Assembly: GCA_009763385.1 (NCBI GenBank)
Contig: CM019824.1
Location: 144,839,705 to 144,903,704, forward strand
Direction: 5' to 3'
Length of the DNA: 64,000 nucleotides
From: Coix lacryma-jobi var. lacryma-jobi
Lineage: Eukaryota; Streptophyta; Magnoliopsida; Poales; Poaceae
Part shown: in pieces, positions 43,418 through 55,642 of the stretch
Layout: the number at the start of each line of letters is the position of its first letter
Numbering within the stretch: the stretch's first letter is position 1
Notes under the pieces: generated by a model
Seen by the model: the letters and a program-made list of their open reading frames with translations, nothing else
The model's database searches: none
Told to the model about the DNA's origin: nothing
Translations under genes and position numbers: made by a program

Positions 43418-45907
43418 TGAAAGTGCATGTTGCACTTAAGTGTGATTTTGGATGATTTGATGACAATATTGATTAAAGATCTAATATGTTTGCTAAGTGT
43501 GACACAGGGAAATGATTATCTCACTATGTACTTGAAATGTAATGCAAAGCCAAAATGAAGGATTGTTGTATGAAGATCATGTCACAAGCACAAAACAACA
43601 ATAAGAATGATATTGATATAAAGGGTTATCGTATTGTGGGATAATCATAGTGCATTTATGTTTGCTAAGAAACGATTCAAAATGAAGCATGGTTGAATGG
43701 CTTGAAATGGTGAAGATAGCAAGGAAAGAGTCTTTGAGGTACTAAGCAAGGGTGAAGGGCAAGCGACGGCTTGGCGGCCGAAGAACCTAGCTAGAGTGAA
43801 GAAGAAAGTACTTGCATTTAGTCGAAGGATCAATCAAGCTTGAAGATCGCATCTAGTGGAGAATCGACATTCCTAGCAACAATATTGTTTGGAGTGACTT
43901 GGCACATTTGGAACTTCATTATGTCACTTGCATGGAGTCAAGTCACATGTTCAAGATGGCTATGCTCGAAGGATATCTACTTCTAAACATGACAAGCATT
44001 CCTCTCGATATGGAAAATGAAGACAAGCGGCTTTGGTTCGAATGGGGATCAACTCAAGAGGTTTAAAATTCTTATTTCAATTTATCTTGAGTAAATAGGA
44101 AAGCCGTACTATTAAGAGGGATGCAACATATAGTAGATGATTCTTCATAAGTGCTCAAACCAACCTAAGTGAGACATGAGAGAGCTAGAGCTAACTTTTA
44201 GCCATTTGCTGCACTGTCTGTCCATACCGGACATGTCCGGTATGCATACCGGACATGTCCGGTAATAGTCCACAGCAGTGTGGCCATCCTTCTGTCCTAG
44301 TGATGAACCTGGTGAAGGGAGTCCATACCGGACATGTCCGGTATGCATACCGGACATGTCCGGTATGTGCGGATTTCTGGCTCGCAGCTTGTGTTTGGGC
44401 GATTCAACCGACTCTTGCGTCGGTACTATCGACCGGTGCTACCGGAGTAATGGCGGTACTACCGGTAGGCCAAATTTTGGCCCAACACAGAGAGGTTGCA
44501 AAACCCCCTTTTAACTGTCGGTACCACCGACCTGGTGGTCGGTACTACCGAGATCCTATTCGGGGTTTGAAAGATGGTTGGTTAAGAGTGCTTCTCGCGC
44601 AGTCAAGTCATACCGGACATGTCCGGTATGCATACCGGACATGTCCGGTATTTGCGGATTTGTGGCTAACAGTATCTTTGTGATAGGCGGTTCTACCGAC
44701 GCTTGGGTCGGTACCACCGAGAGGTACCACCGGGGTTATAGCGGTACTACCGGTAGGTCAAAATTGGCTACTTCCAGAGAGGTTGTGAAAACCCCCTCTA
44801 TAACTAGCGGTACCACCGACCAAGTTGTCGGTACTACCGAGATCTGTTGGGAAGTTTGAAAGTTGGTCTGTTCAGTGTGTTCCTCACGCAGTAAAGTCAT
44901 ACCGGACATGTCCGGTATGCATACCGGACATGTCCGGTATGAGCTGACTCAGCCAACGGCTAGAAAACGGCTAGTTTCGAATGTGGGTTTATAAATACCC
45001 CCAATCCTCCACCTTTGGAGGCTGCTGATTCTACTGGTTCCCACACTCATTCTAAGCCTTTCAAAACACTTTCCAACCCTCTCTTAGTGAGTGATTGTCC
45101 TCTAATTGCCAAATCCATTTGTGGGTTGAGAGAGATTCAAAATTAGAGAGCAAGCCATCTCTTGAGCACTTGTGCAAATCGTCGATCTTGTTGTGCGCAT
45201 TCGTTACTCTTGGACTCTACGGTCCTAGACGGTTAGGCGTCGCCGTTGAGCACCCAAGAGATTTGTGGAGTGCCTCGGAAAGTTTGTGAAGGTTCGATCT
45301 CTCCTCAAAAGAGATCAACTAGTGGAAGGAGCATAGCGGGTGAAATAGACCGCGGCTAGAGTGACCCGTGGTGTCCTCTAGAGCCCACCTTTGTGGTAGC
45401 TCGCAGCCGGCTCAACGGAGAGTAGGACCCGAGGGGGTGCCGAACTTCGGTGAAACAAATACCGTGTCATTCCTTTGTGCTTTACATTCGGCTATTTGTT
45501 ATTCTTCGTTGTGCTAGTTGTTTTGCAAGCAATCAGTTTTACATATACATCATACATAGTGATTGCAGGTTGTGTGAGAAATTGGAGAAGAAAAGGAGCA
45601 GTCCCGCACAACCCGTGCATACCGGACTTGTCCGGTATTGATACCGGACATGTCCGGTATTTACTGATTGTGCCCAATTTGTTTAATCCTTGAGCTAATC
45701 TTTGTGGTGCAGGGTATTGCCTTCTAGGTGATTAATTTCTCGTCATATACTTTGTGTTTGTCTCTTGAGGGGTTGTTTATACTCCGATTGGGAGTTTCCA
45801 AGTAATTGGAAACTCGCATACTAATTGCTTCCGCATTATAAGTTGTAAATTTTCAGAAAAGCCTATTCACCCCCCCCCCCCTCTAGGCGACACCTTAGGT
45901 CCTTTCA
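43418..45907 (+). repeat. 3' LTR (2,490 bp)
   Basis: Near-identical to 33527-36015. It has 12 rather than 11 C in the terminal poly-C run and T instead of C at 44988. Ends CCTTTCA, then the GGGAC target duplication at 45908-45912. Confidence 0.95.
44225..45659. repeat. Five palindrome pairs in the 3' LTR
   Basis: Same five pairs as the 5' LTR, at 44225/44247, 44326/44348, 44611/44633, 44900/44922 and 45620/45642, unchanged. Confidence 0.95.
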
Positions 45908-46082
45908 GGGACCATAACATTGTTCCTCCTGTTGTTCTCCCTTCAGCTTATTGTTTTTTTTTCACAAGGCTATCGATGTGGGACAAATGACCATGGGACG
46001 AGTCATTTCTGCCCAGGCCAGCCCAAGGCCAACAAACTAATCTGCAGTTCTGTTGTTTGGACTTTCAGTACTTTGCATAAAG

Positions 46083-46847
46083 GATTGGGAGTTGGGTGAA
46101 AGAAGACTGCAGCATGCTGTTGACAACCCAGAGTTAGAAGAGTCTTTTAAGAATCTCTATCTTGATGAAGAAATTGACAATGCATCTGGTGCTCCTTCGG
46201 TTGGCACATTTGTGGCTTCTGCTGGTTGAGATCTGAGAAGTGAGAACTTGAGAGAGACTAAGAGAGCCTGAGAGTTGAGAGTTGTGATCTGTAATTTTGA
46301 TTTTTGAGTCTGTGTGATCTGTAATTCTGTAAACAGTGAACCTAAGTTGGAAGACTTAATTATTATAAGAGTTGTGCTGCACTCTTTTTTTCTTTCTGGG
46401 GTTTCTCACAAGGGTGAGTTTTACCCAGAAAGGTTTTTAATGAGGCAGCATTGCACACAGCTCAATTATCCTTTTTAATCCTTCTCTTTCTCTTTGTTTC
46501 TGTGTTTTTCTAGTTGTGATAATGATTTATGACTTATGATTAACTGGGATTGAAATTGGATCATTGGAATTTGGAACTTGGAATGTTTTCTGTATCTGGA
46601 TTCTGGAGAGGTGTTTTTTTGTTGGACGGGCCATGGGCTGGCCCGGCCCGCCAATTATGTGCGTGCCTATCGGGCGGCACGGCCCGAAGATAGGCCTGTG
46701 GGCCCGTGCTTGGGCCGGGGGTGAGGCACGTGGGCCACTAAGGCACGGCATGGGAGGCCCGCGGGCCATGTCGGCCCGGCACGGTGCGGGCCGTGCCTGG
46801 CCCGTGCCCGGGCCTGGGCGGGCCGGGCCGGCCCGTTGGCCATCTAT
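46083..46847 (+). mobile_element. hAT transposon 3' remnant
   Basis: 46083-46229 is an open stretch ending in a stop (DWELGERRLQHAVDNPELEE, then FVASAG) that resembles the C-terminal tail of a hAT/BED-type transposase, though I cannot place it firmly. From 46630 to 46840 the sequence is packed with GGCCCG/CGGGCC motifs and ends GGCCCGTTGGCCATCTATA, like a hAT subterminal region and terminus. The 5' part and a target duplication are not visible, so this is a truncated element. Confidence 0.5.
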
Positions 46848-47055
46848 AGCTCCAAGTCCAACGTCGCGTGCCAGGTGTGCCGTGGCGCCGTCGGCGCATG
46901 GCTCACCGAGGCCGCCCCTCGCTGAGGGGATATTTAACTTTTTACCATCATACCGGATGACCACTCTTTAACTGGCAGCTTTACATGTCTAGTGTGTCCA
47001 GCTGGGTGAGGGGCATGTAAAATGACCATCTCTGCCCCTAGGCTCTCTATTGCAT

Positions 47056-47829
47056 TTTTTTTTTTTAAAAAAAAACAAACTCGCTTGACCCCGCCCAACC
47101 AGGCCGCGCATGTCTTTCATTGGAAGCCACCGGCACAGGTATTATTTACTTCCACTGGAACTGGAAGCTTCATCCGGCCACTTTGTACCTGTTTAACCGT
47201 GGTTGCCAAGAGATCAAGAGAAGAAAAAGGGAGCAAACAAAGCTAGCACGGGAGTCCAGTCCCAACGTCGAACAGCTGTTGTGCGTGGCCGTGTTATGCT
47301 TAGCAAAATTGCAAGAGACGGCAAAAACGCGAGTCCTGTGGTGGTGCCGATGGAAGTACAGCTCGAGCGATGCCCGAGGCCGCGTTGCGACGACGGCTTG
47401 ACCCTGACACTACTGTTGCTGCTTGACAACCTGTAGCAGTTCCAATGCAGACGCCAGACGGACCGAGCTCTCCCACGCGCCTTCCGCGGTTGCCGGGAAT
47501 GAGCTCGACGACGTACCGCCCAATTGCAACCGGGACCGTGCTCGCAAGATCGTGGCACACCCCTGTCCAGATGTGGATTGCGGCGCACAGCAACCTTCGA
47601 CTCGCGCGTCTTCTGTTGCTGGACGACATCGAACGAGCTCCTCCATGGTGCCAGGAGCCCAGGACCATATGACGCGGAAGATGCTCGCCATGGCCGCGCG
47701 GCTGTCAAGGCTGGCGCCGGCGTGAGGTGGTGATCTCCGCTGACGCCGTCGTTGCCGCCGCGTGACTGTGGCTGTCCACGAGCAGCGCGCACGGCGCTGG
47801 CGTCTGGTAGCGGGAGGAGTGCGAAGGCG
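47056..47829. other. GC-rich interior, source not recognised
   Basis: Overlapping open frames on both strands. On the minus strand about 47590-47450 a stretch reads HIWTGVCHDLASTVPVAIGR, which looks protein-like, but I cannot name the family. It may be a second captured gene fragment. Confidence 0.3.
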
Positions 47830-48030
47830 CGGCAGAGGGAGGTGAGCCGACTAGGAAGGGGACGTCGTCGTCTTCGGAGGAGGAGACGATGGACTGGACA
47901 AAGGCGATGCCGAAGAAGCTGAGGAGGTAGATGAGGGAGGCGATGAGGCTGAAGATGGAGAGCATCTCGGCGCAACCGCTGCATCAGGTACGCCAGCGAC
48001 GCCGCGAACAGCGCCGAGAAGATGAGTTCG
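47830..48030 (-). pseudogene. HMG-CoA reductase exon 1 fragment
   Basis: Minus strand. LIFSALFAASLAYLMQ (from about 48029) followed, in a shifted frame, by AEMLSIFSLIASLIYLLSFF and GIAFVQSIVSSSEDDD. These match the two N-terminal membrane segments and acidic linker of plant 3-hydroxy-3-methylglutaryl-CoA reductase, the ER enzyme that makes mevalonate. The usual linker between the membrane segments (about 17-20 residues) is deleted, which causes the frameshift. The catalytic domain is absent; sequence further along (47214-47700) does not resemble it. A long open frame on this strand (48131-47214) is a mixture of frames and not a real protein. Confidence 0.75.
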
Positions 48031-50014
48031 TGTGCTGCTGGTGCTGGTGCTGGTGCGGTAGCGGTGCGATGGGTGCCGTGCCGTCGCCGTACCGGTGTAC
48101 CCTGCCCCACTCCACCGCGGTGCACTTCCATGGAGTAGAGAGCCTAGCTGCCCAGGGACAGGGACGGTCATTTTTCATGCCCCTGACCCAGCTGGACACG
48201 CTGGACAGGTGACTTGGAGTGCCACCAAGTCAAAAGTGGCAAAAATGTATTCAATTCATGCATCCGGTGCTAATAACGTAGATGCAATCGTAAACCTGCT
48301 ATTTGGAGAGTGGTCATCCGGTATGATGGTAAGCAGGAACTGATGACCTGCTAATGGCGCGTTGATGTAGGGATTAGGATAGAATATATATGATGGCTTC
48401 AAAACACATTTCAGCTTCTAGTATGCTGTTTTGGGACGACGTTGCCTGCTAAAAAACGAGTTGCGGGAGCCTTCCTAGTTTCTACTGCAGCGGTGTATCA
48501 GCAGTAGCTAGAGGATAACCAATCACTAGTGTCTCCAAAGTAGGATTGTTCAGGTTTGAAGTTCTGAAGCCTGCTGGAAGCGAAGTTCAATTATAGGTTG
48601 CTCAATCTACATGAGCAACTACCATCAGTGTAGTATATGACTGCTTAGGACTAATACGGGACTTGGAATATTGCAGGTCTAGAACACTATTCAGATTTCG
48701 GCCTATTTAGTACAGATCAGCTAAATTTGTGTTTTGCAAAAATAGTTTGAACCAATTTTTTTATGAATCAAAGGTATTTAAAAGAATATTTGACAAAATA
48801 ATTTTACTGACAACTTTATGCATGGTAAAAGAAAGGAAACTGCGGAAGAAAACTAAGATAAGCGTTTCACCTAGCTTATCGATTCGTAGAGATGAAATAA
48901 AGTAGTTTTACCCATACAGCTTTACCAAACAGGGCCATATCAGCGTTTGCACCCTCCTTCAAATCTAAACACTTGTTTGGATCCATCCCATAAAGTAGAG
49001 ATCTTGTTTTTGAAACTACTCCACCGAAGATGCTCTTAGCATTGTGGCGGCCGGCGTTTCGGCGACACGGTGGTGGCCACGGTACACGGACACTTGCTAT
49101 CAACTTCCGGTCCGCCGTAGTCAAACATCCGTGTCCCTGTCCCGTGAACTCGTGACCCCTGTGGCCCTGTCCAGCGTGTCGCCGGAGGGACCGTTTCCCT
49201 TGCTCGTGCCCTCGGTGGTTCCGCTCATTTTCGCTCTGGTTTCGGGTGGTCACGCTTCAGAACTGGCGGGGTGATCGATGTGGTTTTATAGGTCTCGTTC
49301 GCAAGGGCCGTGAGGACAATGCCACTCTTTCTGAATTTGCCAGTAATCCCTTTCTTGTGCGTGATCACAGGCAGCCAGGCAGGCAAACCGCAAGCAGCTT
49401 ACGTGACATGGTGGAATAAGAATTCAGGGTCTGTTACTCTGTTTACAATATAGAAATTTCACAAAAATTATATAGAAAAAATTTCACATGGTTCGGTTGA
49501 ATTTCATAGGAAAACGTAAAAACCATTTCAAACAGGGATTACTGGAGAAAATTCTTTATTTGACACTATTTCTTCATTGGCTCTGCTTGCGTTTCTTCAT
49601 TACCAGCTTTAGTTTTTTCTTTTTTTTTTTGGATTGTACGTTTTTCGTTAAGCGGAAAGAGTTTTATTACAAACCCACAGACCAAGTAACACTCTGATTA
49701 CCAAAGCCCGTACCACCATCAAGCATAAACCTAAGTGATTACCAGCTTTAGTTAAACTTAACATTTAATTCACCCAAAATAAATGTAACCGATTTTATAA
49801 CTTTTTCTTTTCGAGGGGAACGGATTTGATAACTGGCTGTTTAGGAATCCAGGTTGGACAAACACGACGATCAGGGATCGATCCCAAGCTGATGTGCCTG
49901 TCCGGAATGGAGGCCCTGCAAGCTTCCCCGCCAGATTACTTGGTCTGTGGGTTCATGCACTCATGCTCGCGTCGCGTAGAGCCGTAGACCAATGTCCCTG
50001 CTCCGAAGGTGTCA

Positions 50015-50268
50015 GGCCAATCTCAATGGTAAGTTTTATTGCGTGAATTAAAATGAAACTTGAATAAAACTCTCCATTGAGGGTGAGAGTTTCATTCTAA
50101 AGTTTCATAGGCATTAAATTTCATGACTCATAGAGAGTTGATATTTGTGCCAACAGAGTTTCATTTCATCTCTCTTTTCTTAAATACACTGCCATGTCAT
50201 CAAACAAGATTATGTGACAGCATATTTAATACAAATGAAACTCAAATGAAACCCCATTGAGATTGGCC
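50015..50268. mobile_element. MITE with GGCCAATCTCAATGG termini (right copy)
   Basis: Second copy of the element at 1939-2192, apparently unchanged. The stretch 48347-50014 before it holds no confident gene (equivalent of 271-1938), and 50269-50923 is the SSI 3' flank. Confidence 0.7.
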
Positions 50269-52764
50269 TTGACCAAACGGATGACCAAACGGATGGGACT
50301 TGGGCACGACAAGTATAAAGCACCTGAGACATGGAAACCCGTGCCGGGACACAAGGCATACACCAACACCATGCTCTTTACAGGATTCCTCAATACCATC
50401 ATAGCTACGCTTTCTATATATATATAGACACCCTTGACACTGAAGATGCACCATCAGCAATGCCCATCTATAGTAAACGGCCGAGAGTGCACAGAAGTGG
50501 CCACATTGGTCAAGAAAAACAAGGCATGGTTTTCTAATTAGTCATCAAGTTATCAGTCCTAACGAGCAAAGAACAACAACATGGGTAATACTCTTTAAGG
50601 TAAACAGTGAGTGACATAGCAGAAACTGACTCCATTTTGTTCCATATGTATCACTGTGAGGCTGCCTGCGCGACTGCTTCCAGCATCCCCCTTCTTATTC
50701 TTCGAAACTGACGTTCAACTGGATTCCTCACTGCACCGCGGTCCTTGGAGACATACCAGCCAAAGCAGCGGGCGCCGTAAGGCTAACCTGGACATTGGGC
50801 GATGGAGCCAACAGCCGGTCTGGTCTGCCTTCCATGTAATGTACAGGGGTTTTCTCATCCTTCAGCTTGCTATAGGATGAAGAACTGAAGATCTTCAAGG
50901 ACACACCACTTGCGGTCCCCTTTTTACATGACATAGGGTCGATCGATGAAGGCCCACTGGAAGATTTGTTCGTATTGTTCAGCGGCATGGTCCCATGTTA
51001 AGTCTTTTGACATGCCCCGCTTCATGAGACCTTCCCATGAAGACTTGTGTTCCTTGTATGTCGAAACTGCAGTTCGCAATGTCTGCAAAACAAGGATCAA
51101 AATCCAATTGTGAAATATTCTGCTCCATAATACAGTAGAATAGTGGTTTAGTTTTAGTGTTTCTGGGTAAATAGCACTGCAATCTGTTAGACAGTAAACG
51201 AACTGATCCTCAAACCACCTGAGCATAAACTCCCTATACTACTCTTCTATTGCTTCATAAGAAACTTTCAGCTTCTGTAACTGATACTCCCTCTGGTCAG
51301 GAGACCCTGACGTTTCAGACAGCATATACTCCCCTGTCCATGAATGTTAGGAGTACTTTGACCAGAGAAAAGTTAATATTATCCTAGATGCATTTTTTAA
51401 TACAAATTTACTTGTGCTTTTATGCCCTAAACTTGCATATACTTTGACTAATTGTTGGTCAAAATTTGTAAAGTCTGACTTTTCTCTTATCAAAATACTC
51501 TTATCAATCCTGGATGGAGGTAATACTAATTGCAGTTAAGTTTTGTTGTCGGAAATGACAACTCCAGACCGGAGGGAGTAATTACCAGGCTTGGTTCGAT
51601 AACATATTGGCCAAGGTAAAAGCAGAACTAATTAATACTCCATTTAAAAAATATATGACATTTAGGACAGGCTAATTAGTTTGAACTCAATAGGTTGTCC
51701 CAATGTCATATATTTATAAAGGGAGGGAGTAATCACTTGTGCCAAGAAATTAAACAAAAAGAAAACAAGAATGGAGCTCTATTTTCACATCATAAGATCA
51801 TACGAGCATGTAAATTCACATACTGCACCTGCCACAAGGCAGTCTAGAACCAGAGGTGAATTTTCCATATATGCTTCAGGCTCCCATTTCCCACTGATTC
51901 CAACCTGCCATAGATCAGTCGATGGGAGGTGCAGGTAGCTGGTACACCCATCACCCAGCGTTCGAGTCGTTGACCCAAATTTGGTTGCTTATTTGTTCAT
52001 TATTATTTACAACACCACCTAGGGCCTTGTTCAGTATAGCAGCTTGTACTGCTCCCACAAGCTCCGAAGGACAACCCCCCCCCCCCCCCCCCCCCCAACT
52101 CCTACAATCTGGTACTGCCAAAAGTTTAGTTTGCGATGAAGGCCACAAGGTAGGAGTTCATTTTAGATTTTTTCTTTGTTTTAAATAAAATCCCCATATA
52201 CCAACACAATATCACAATAAAACCCATTTTCCCATAAAACCAGTTGCATGCTTTGTTATTAGAATTGACTAGAAGGTTAGTTAGTGCAAAGTGAGTTCAC
52301 AATGTTTCATCCATAATTTATAAAGGTCATTGTAATCACATACTATGATCAAGATCCTAAGTTCCTAACAAAATTCAAATTTTATGGAAACTTACCCACA
52401 ACATGTTTTCCGTAGTTAGGGGTGCGAATGCCCACCTGCAAAATATGTATGCAGTAAAACTTGATAAGGAGTTCACTGATGAATGAAGCAAACTACTGCA
52501 ATCATTGTAAGCATTCAATTGACTCCAGAATCCAGCTGAAAAAACAAAGAGAGAAGGAACTGCAAATGTTCAAATGAAGCTGTACTTACCCCGTACCCTG
52601 TTCCCCATTCTCACCGAAAGGGTTGAAGTTCTCCACAGTATCCTGTTCAACAAACAAAATTGGTGAAAAAACATTCTACCTTGGTACTACCTCCATTCCA
52701 AATTATAAGATGTTTTGGCTTTTCTAGATTCATAGTTTTTGCTATGCACTTAGACATACACTAT

Positions 52765-54059
52765 TGAAGGAGAATATAATTGGTGGAATTATTGATATAT
52801 TGCATTGGGCCTCATGGGCTGATTATATAGAGTACATATGACTAATACCTCTCGTGGTTAGACAATATAATACTATTCCTATTTACTCTAACACTCCCCC
52901 GCAGTCACAGCGGGAGCGCTACAGACGATGAGACTGGAAAAGAAGCTGACTAACATCCCCCCGCAGTCGTAGTAGTCGATGCAGCGCGTACGCTGTGGTT
53001 GGAGAAGAAGCCAATGGGTCCTCATGCAAGGCGGTAGCCCTTTGTGCCGAAGTAGCCGAGGTCGAGGTGGAGGTGGTCGAAGCCATGGAGGAGGGTGCAG
53101 ATCCGAGGCGTCAAGCCGTCAATGGAGGTACACGAGTGCACAAAATCAACAGCTTATTGCTGGCATGTTCAGCAGGACGATGAGCCGACTAAATGGCGAA
53201 GGTAGACGGTGCAGCTTGGACGTGTCAACAAACGCACAGGCATCTTCCTTCAGCAACACCAGTGGCGGTGTCCGCGAGCTTGCGGCAATGGGTGCGGACT
53301 TGGATCGAGAGCCAACATGACGAGGACCGGCAGCATGGGTGGCGCCACTGTGTGACACCAGCAGTGATGGCGTGACCACGAGCGTCGGCACTGCAGCCTG
53401 GAGGGTGCAGCGACAACCTCAACCTCAGGAGTGTTGATGACGATGCAGCAACGAACGGCAGGGCGACGCAATCCCGATCAGTGATCGGGCAAACTGAAAA
53501 GATACAACAGCAGTAGATCGGGTGTACCCAACGAGCACGGTGGCGGTGCGACCTCATCATACGCCTCGGTGTAGCGTCCCGGTTGGCGAGCAGGCCCGGC
53601 GGACCGGCGCGGCCTGATCGCGGGGAGTCAGGGTCACGGGTAAGCGGCGGCCTGAGCGGCGCGACGGTTGTCGGGCGGCAAAGGCGGCGGCTAGCGAGCG
53701 GCGGACCGGCGCGGGTAGCCGTCGAGACGAACGAGGTGGCGGCGGTGCCGGCATGGTGACGTTGGGAGATCCCAATCAGCTGTGCGACGACGACGATGGC
53801 AGCCGGATCAATAGGATCGGGCGCCTAAATGGGGGCGCTGCCCCCGGCGGAGAACGGCCTCTCGCCGGGGGCGCGCAGAGCGGAAGCGGCGGCGGCTAGG
53901 GTTAGAATCTAAACCTAGGCGAATGATACCATGTAGATAATATAATTGGTGGAATTATTGATATATTGCATTGGGCCTCATGGGCTGATTATATAGAGTA
54001 CATATGACTAATAACTCTCGTGGTTAGACAATATGGTACTATTCCTATTTACTCTAACA
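52765..54059 (-). mobile_element. TRIM/SMART-like element (right copy)
   Basis: LTRs 52765-52893 and 53932-54059, with perfect ACTAT target duplication (52760-52764 and 54060-54064). It lies inside the Stowaway MITE at about 52684-54135. Structure as described for 4686-5985. Confidence 0.88.
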
Positions 54060-54935
54060 ACTATGTCTAGATACATAGTAAAAACAATGAATCTAGAAAA
54101 ACCAAAACATCTTATAATTTGGAATGGAGGGAATACTACTGTAACAAGTCAGTATTATAGGATGGCTGTCTTACTCTAAGGCCCCCAGTTGCATGGACAA
54201 CAGGAACTGTGCCATACTGCATAGCATATAGCTGATTGAGAACACAAAGTTCGAATCTGGAAGGCATTAACAATATATCGCAGCTGCACAGAAAAGGAGA
54301 GATCAATATCCCAAGTATAAAATGTACTTATAAGTTATAAGATGTCAAGTGAGTTCTTAACAACATGATGTCTGCATACCCAGCAGTTATTAGGTGGGAA
54401 ACTGGAACACTAAATCCAACCCATCCACGAAATTTATCCTTGAAGTTCGACTCTGTAGATCTCATCCAGTCTTCAAGCTCTGGGTCACCAGATCCAAGCA
54501 TGACCTACGTCAAATAAGAAAAAGTTTCATAGGTCAAAACACTTTAGTTGTAGGCTTAAAGAGGACAACTCAACTTCTAAATCCACTCTGAAATCCGACC
54601 CATGCCATTCAGCAGCCTTCAGTTGGAAGTGAAAAGAAAATATTTGTGAGAAGGATAAGAACATGGCTCAAGTTCTTCAACCCACATCTACCAGTGAGCT
54701 AATGTTTAAAATAAAATCTACATTTTGAGTGGTGTGTGCACATCCAAGAATGCAAGATGTTATTCAGTATTCCAGGACCATGGTGTTGGGTCTCTGACCC
54801 TTGTACCTTTTTTTCTTCTATCTTAATGCAATGACGCGCAGTTCTCCTGCGTTGTTCGGGGGGAAAAAAAGGGGGACCATGGTGCCTCTTTTTCATACAA
54901 GTTTCTTAAGCAAGTAAATATACAAGAACAAATAC

Positions 54936-55642
54936 CATCAACGGTCCATAAACTTCTCCCATGTTCTAGTCATTGTCCAGAGTCTCAAAATGCATATTCC
55001 GCGCCTTAAACTTTTGTCCAAACAGGTCCAAAATTCCAAATCAGCCCTGACTTGCATGCCACCATGCTTGGCAGCCGACAGTCATGTGGGTCAAATCTGC
55101 ATATATATAGCTTCTGTTCCAAAACATAGTTCACTTTTCTATAACTTTGACCAAGTTTTTAGAAAATATATTATCATCTTCGAGTTCAAATAAATTCCCT
55201 ATCGAAACAGATTTCATGAAGAGTTTAATAAAAGTAATTTGATTTATAGATGCCAATACATTTTTCTATAAACTTCGACTAAGTTAGAGAGGTTTAACTT
55301 GGGATAAAACTAAAGTGAATTATAATTTGGAATGGAGGAAGCAGTATTTACTTGTTGACTACTTCATAATTATTGTTTAGTGGATACTAGATAGTCACAT
55401 TAAGGAATTCCTGAAAATGCTCTAATCCAAGAATTATTAGGGGCACATCTTCTCTAACCAATCACATGCTCTAATCCACTGGATGCACGGTGGCTTGCTA
55501 AATGCTATATAGGCAGTTGGGGCTGATTTGGACACGTTTGGACCAACCTGAAAACAAGGGACAAGTTTAAGGTCCCAAATATATAATTCAAGAGATTTTG
55601 TACATGGATAAGAATCTGGGACAAGTTTAGGGATCACTGATG
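54936..55642. mobile_element. Fold-back element (right copy)
   Basis: Second copy of 6868-7574, with the nested Stowaway-like MITE at about 55108-55347. Its flanks to 56924 are SSI intron without other genes. Confidence 0.55.

Larger units (their letters stand above)
33527..45907 (+). mobile_element. Non-autonomous Sirevirus-like copia LTR retrotransposon
   Basis: 12,381 bp with LTRs at 33527-36015 and 43418-45907, TG...CA ends, a 5-bp GGGAC duplication, an initiator tRNA-Met-type primer site and a polypurine tract. It encodes a copia-type Gag (36068-38080) and a second protein (40908-42749). No protease, integrase, reverse transcriptase or RNase H motif is present, so mobility would need enzymes from another element. 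Sirevirus features, as known for that copia lineage, are long LTRs, clustered CCGGAC...GTCCGG palindromes, several GGGGGAG purine tracts before the 3' LTR and an extra 3' ORF. LTR near-identity indicates very recent insertion. It inserted into the duplicated 3' flank behind pseudogene E. Confidence 0.92.
46940..48346. mobile_element. Inverted-repeat-bounded segment carrying a gene fragment
   Basis: The arms at about 46945-47055 and 48150-48335 are reverse complements: TACCATCATACCGGATGACC, GTGTCCAGCTGGGT and GGGGCATG...AAATGACC occur in both. The right arm has an extra stretch of about 80 bp. Between them lies an HMG-CoA reductase fragment on the minus strand. No clean target duplication was found. 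The plan resembles a Pack-MULE, but the class is unproven. Confidence 0.55.

Noticed and set aside
47214..48131. 305-residue minus-strand open frame
   Set aside because: It contains only a short correct HMGR piece and then continues in wrong frames through the deleted fragment, so it is not a real protein.
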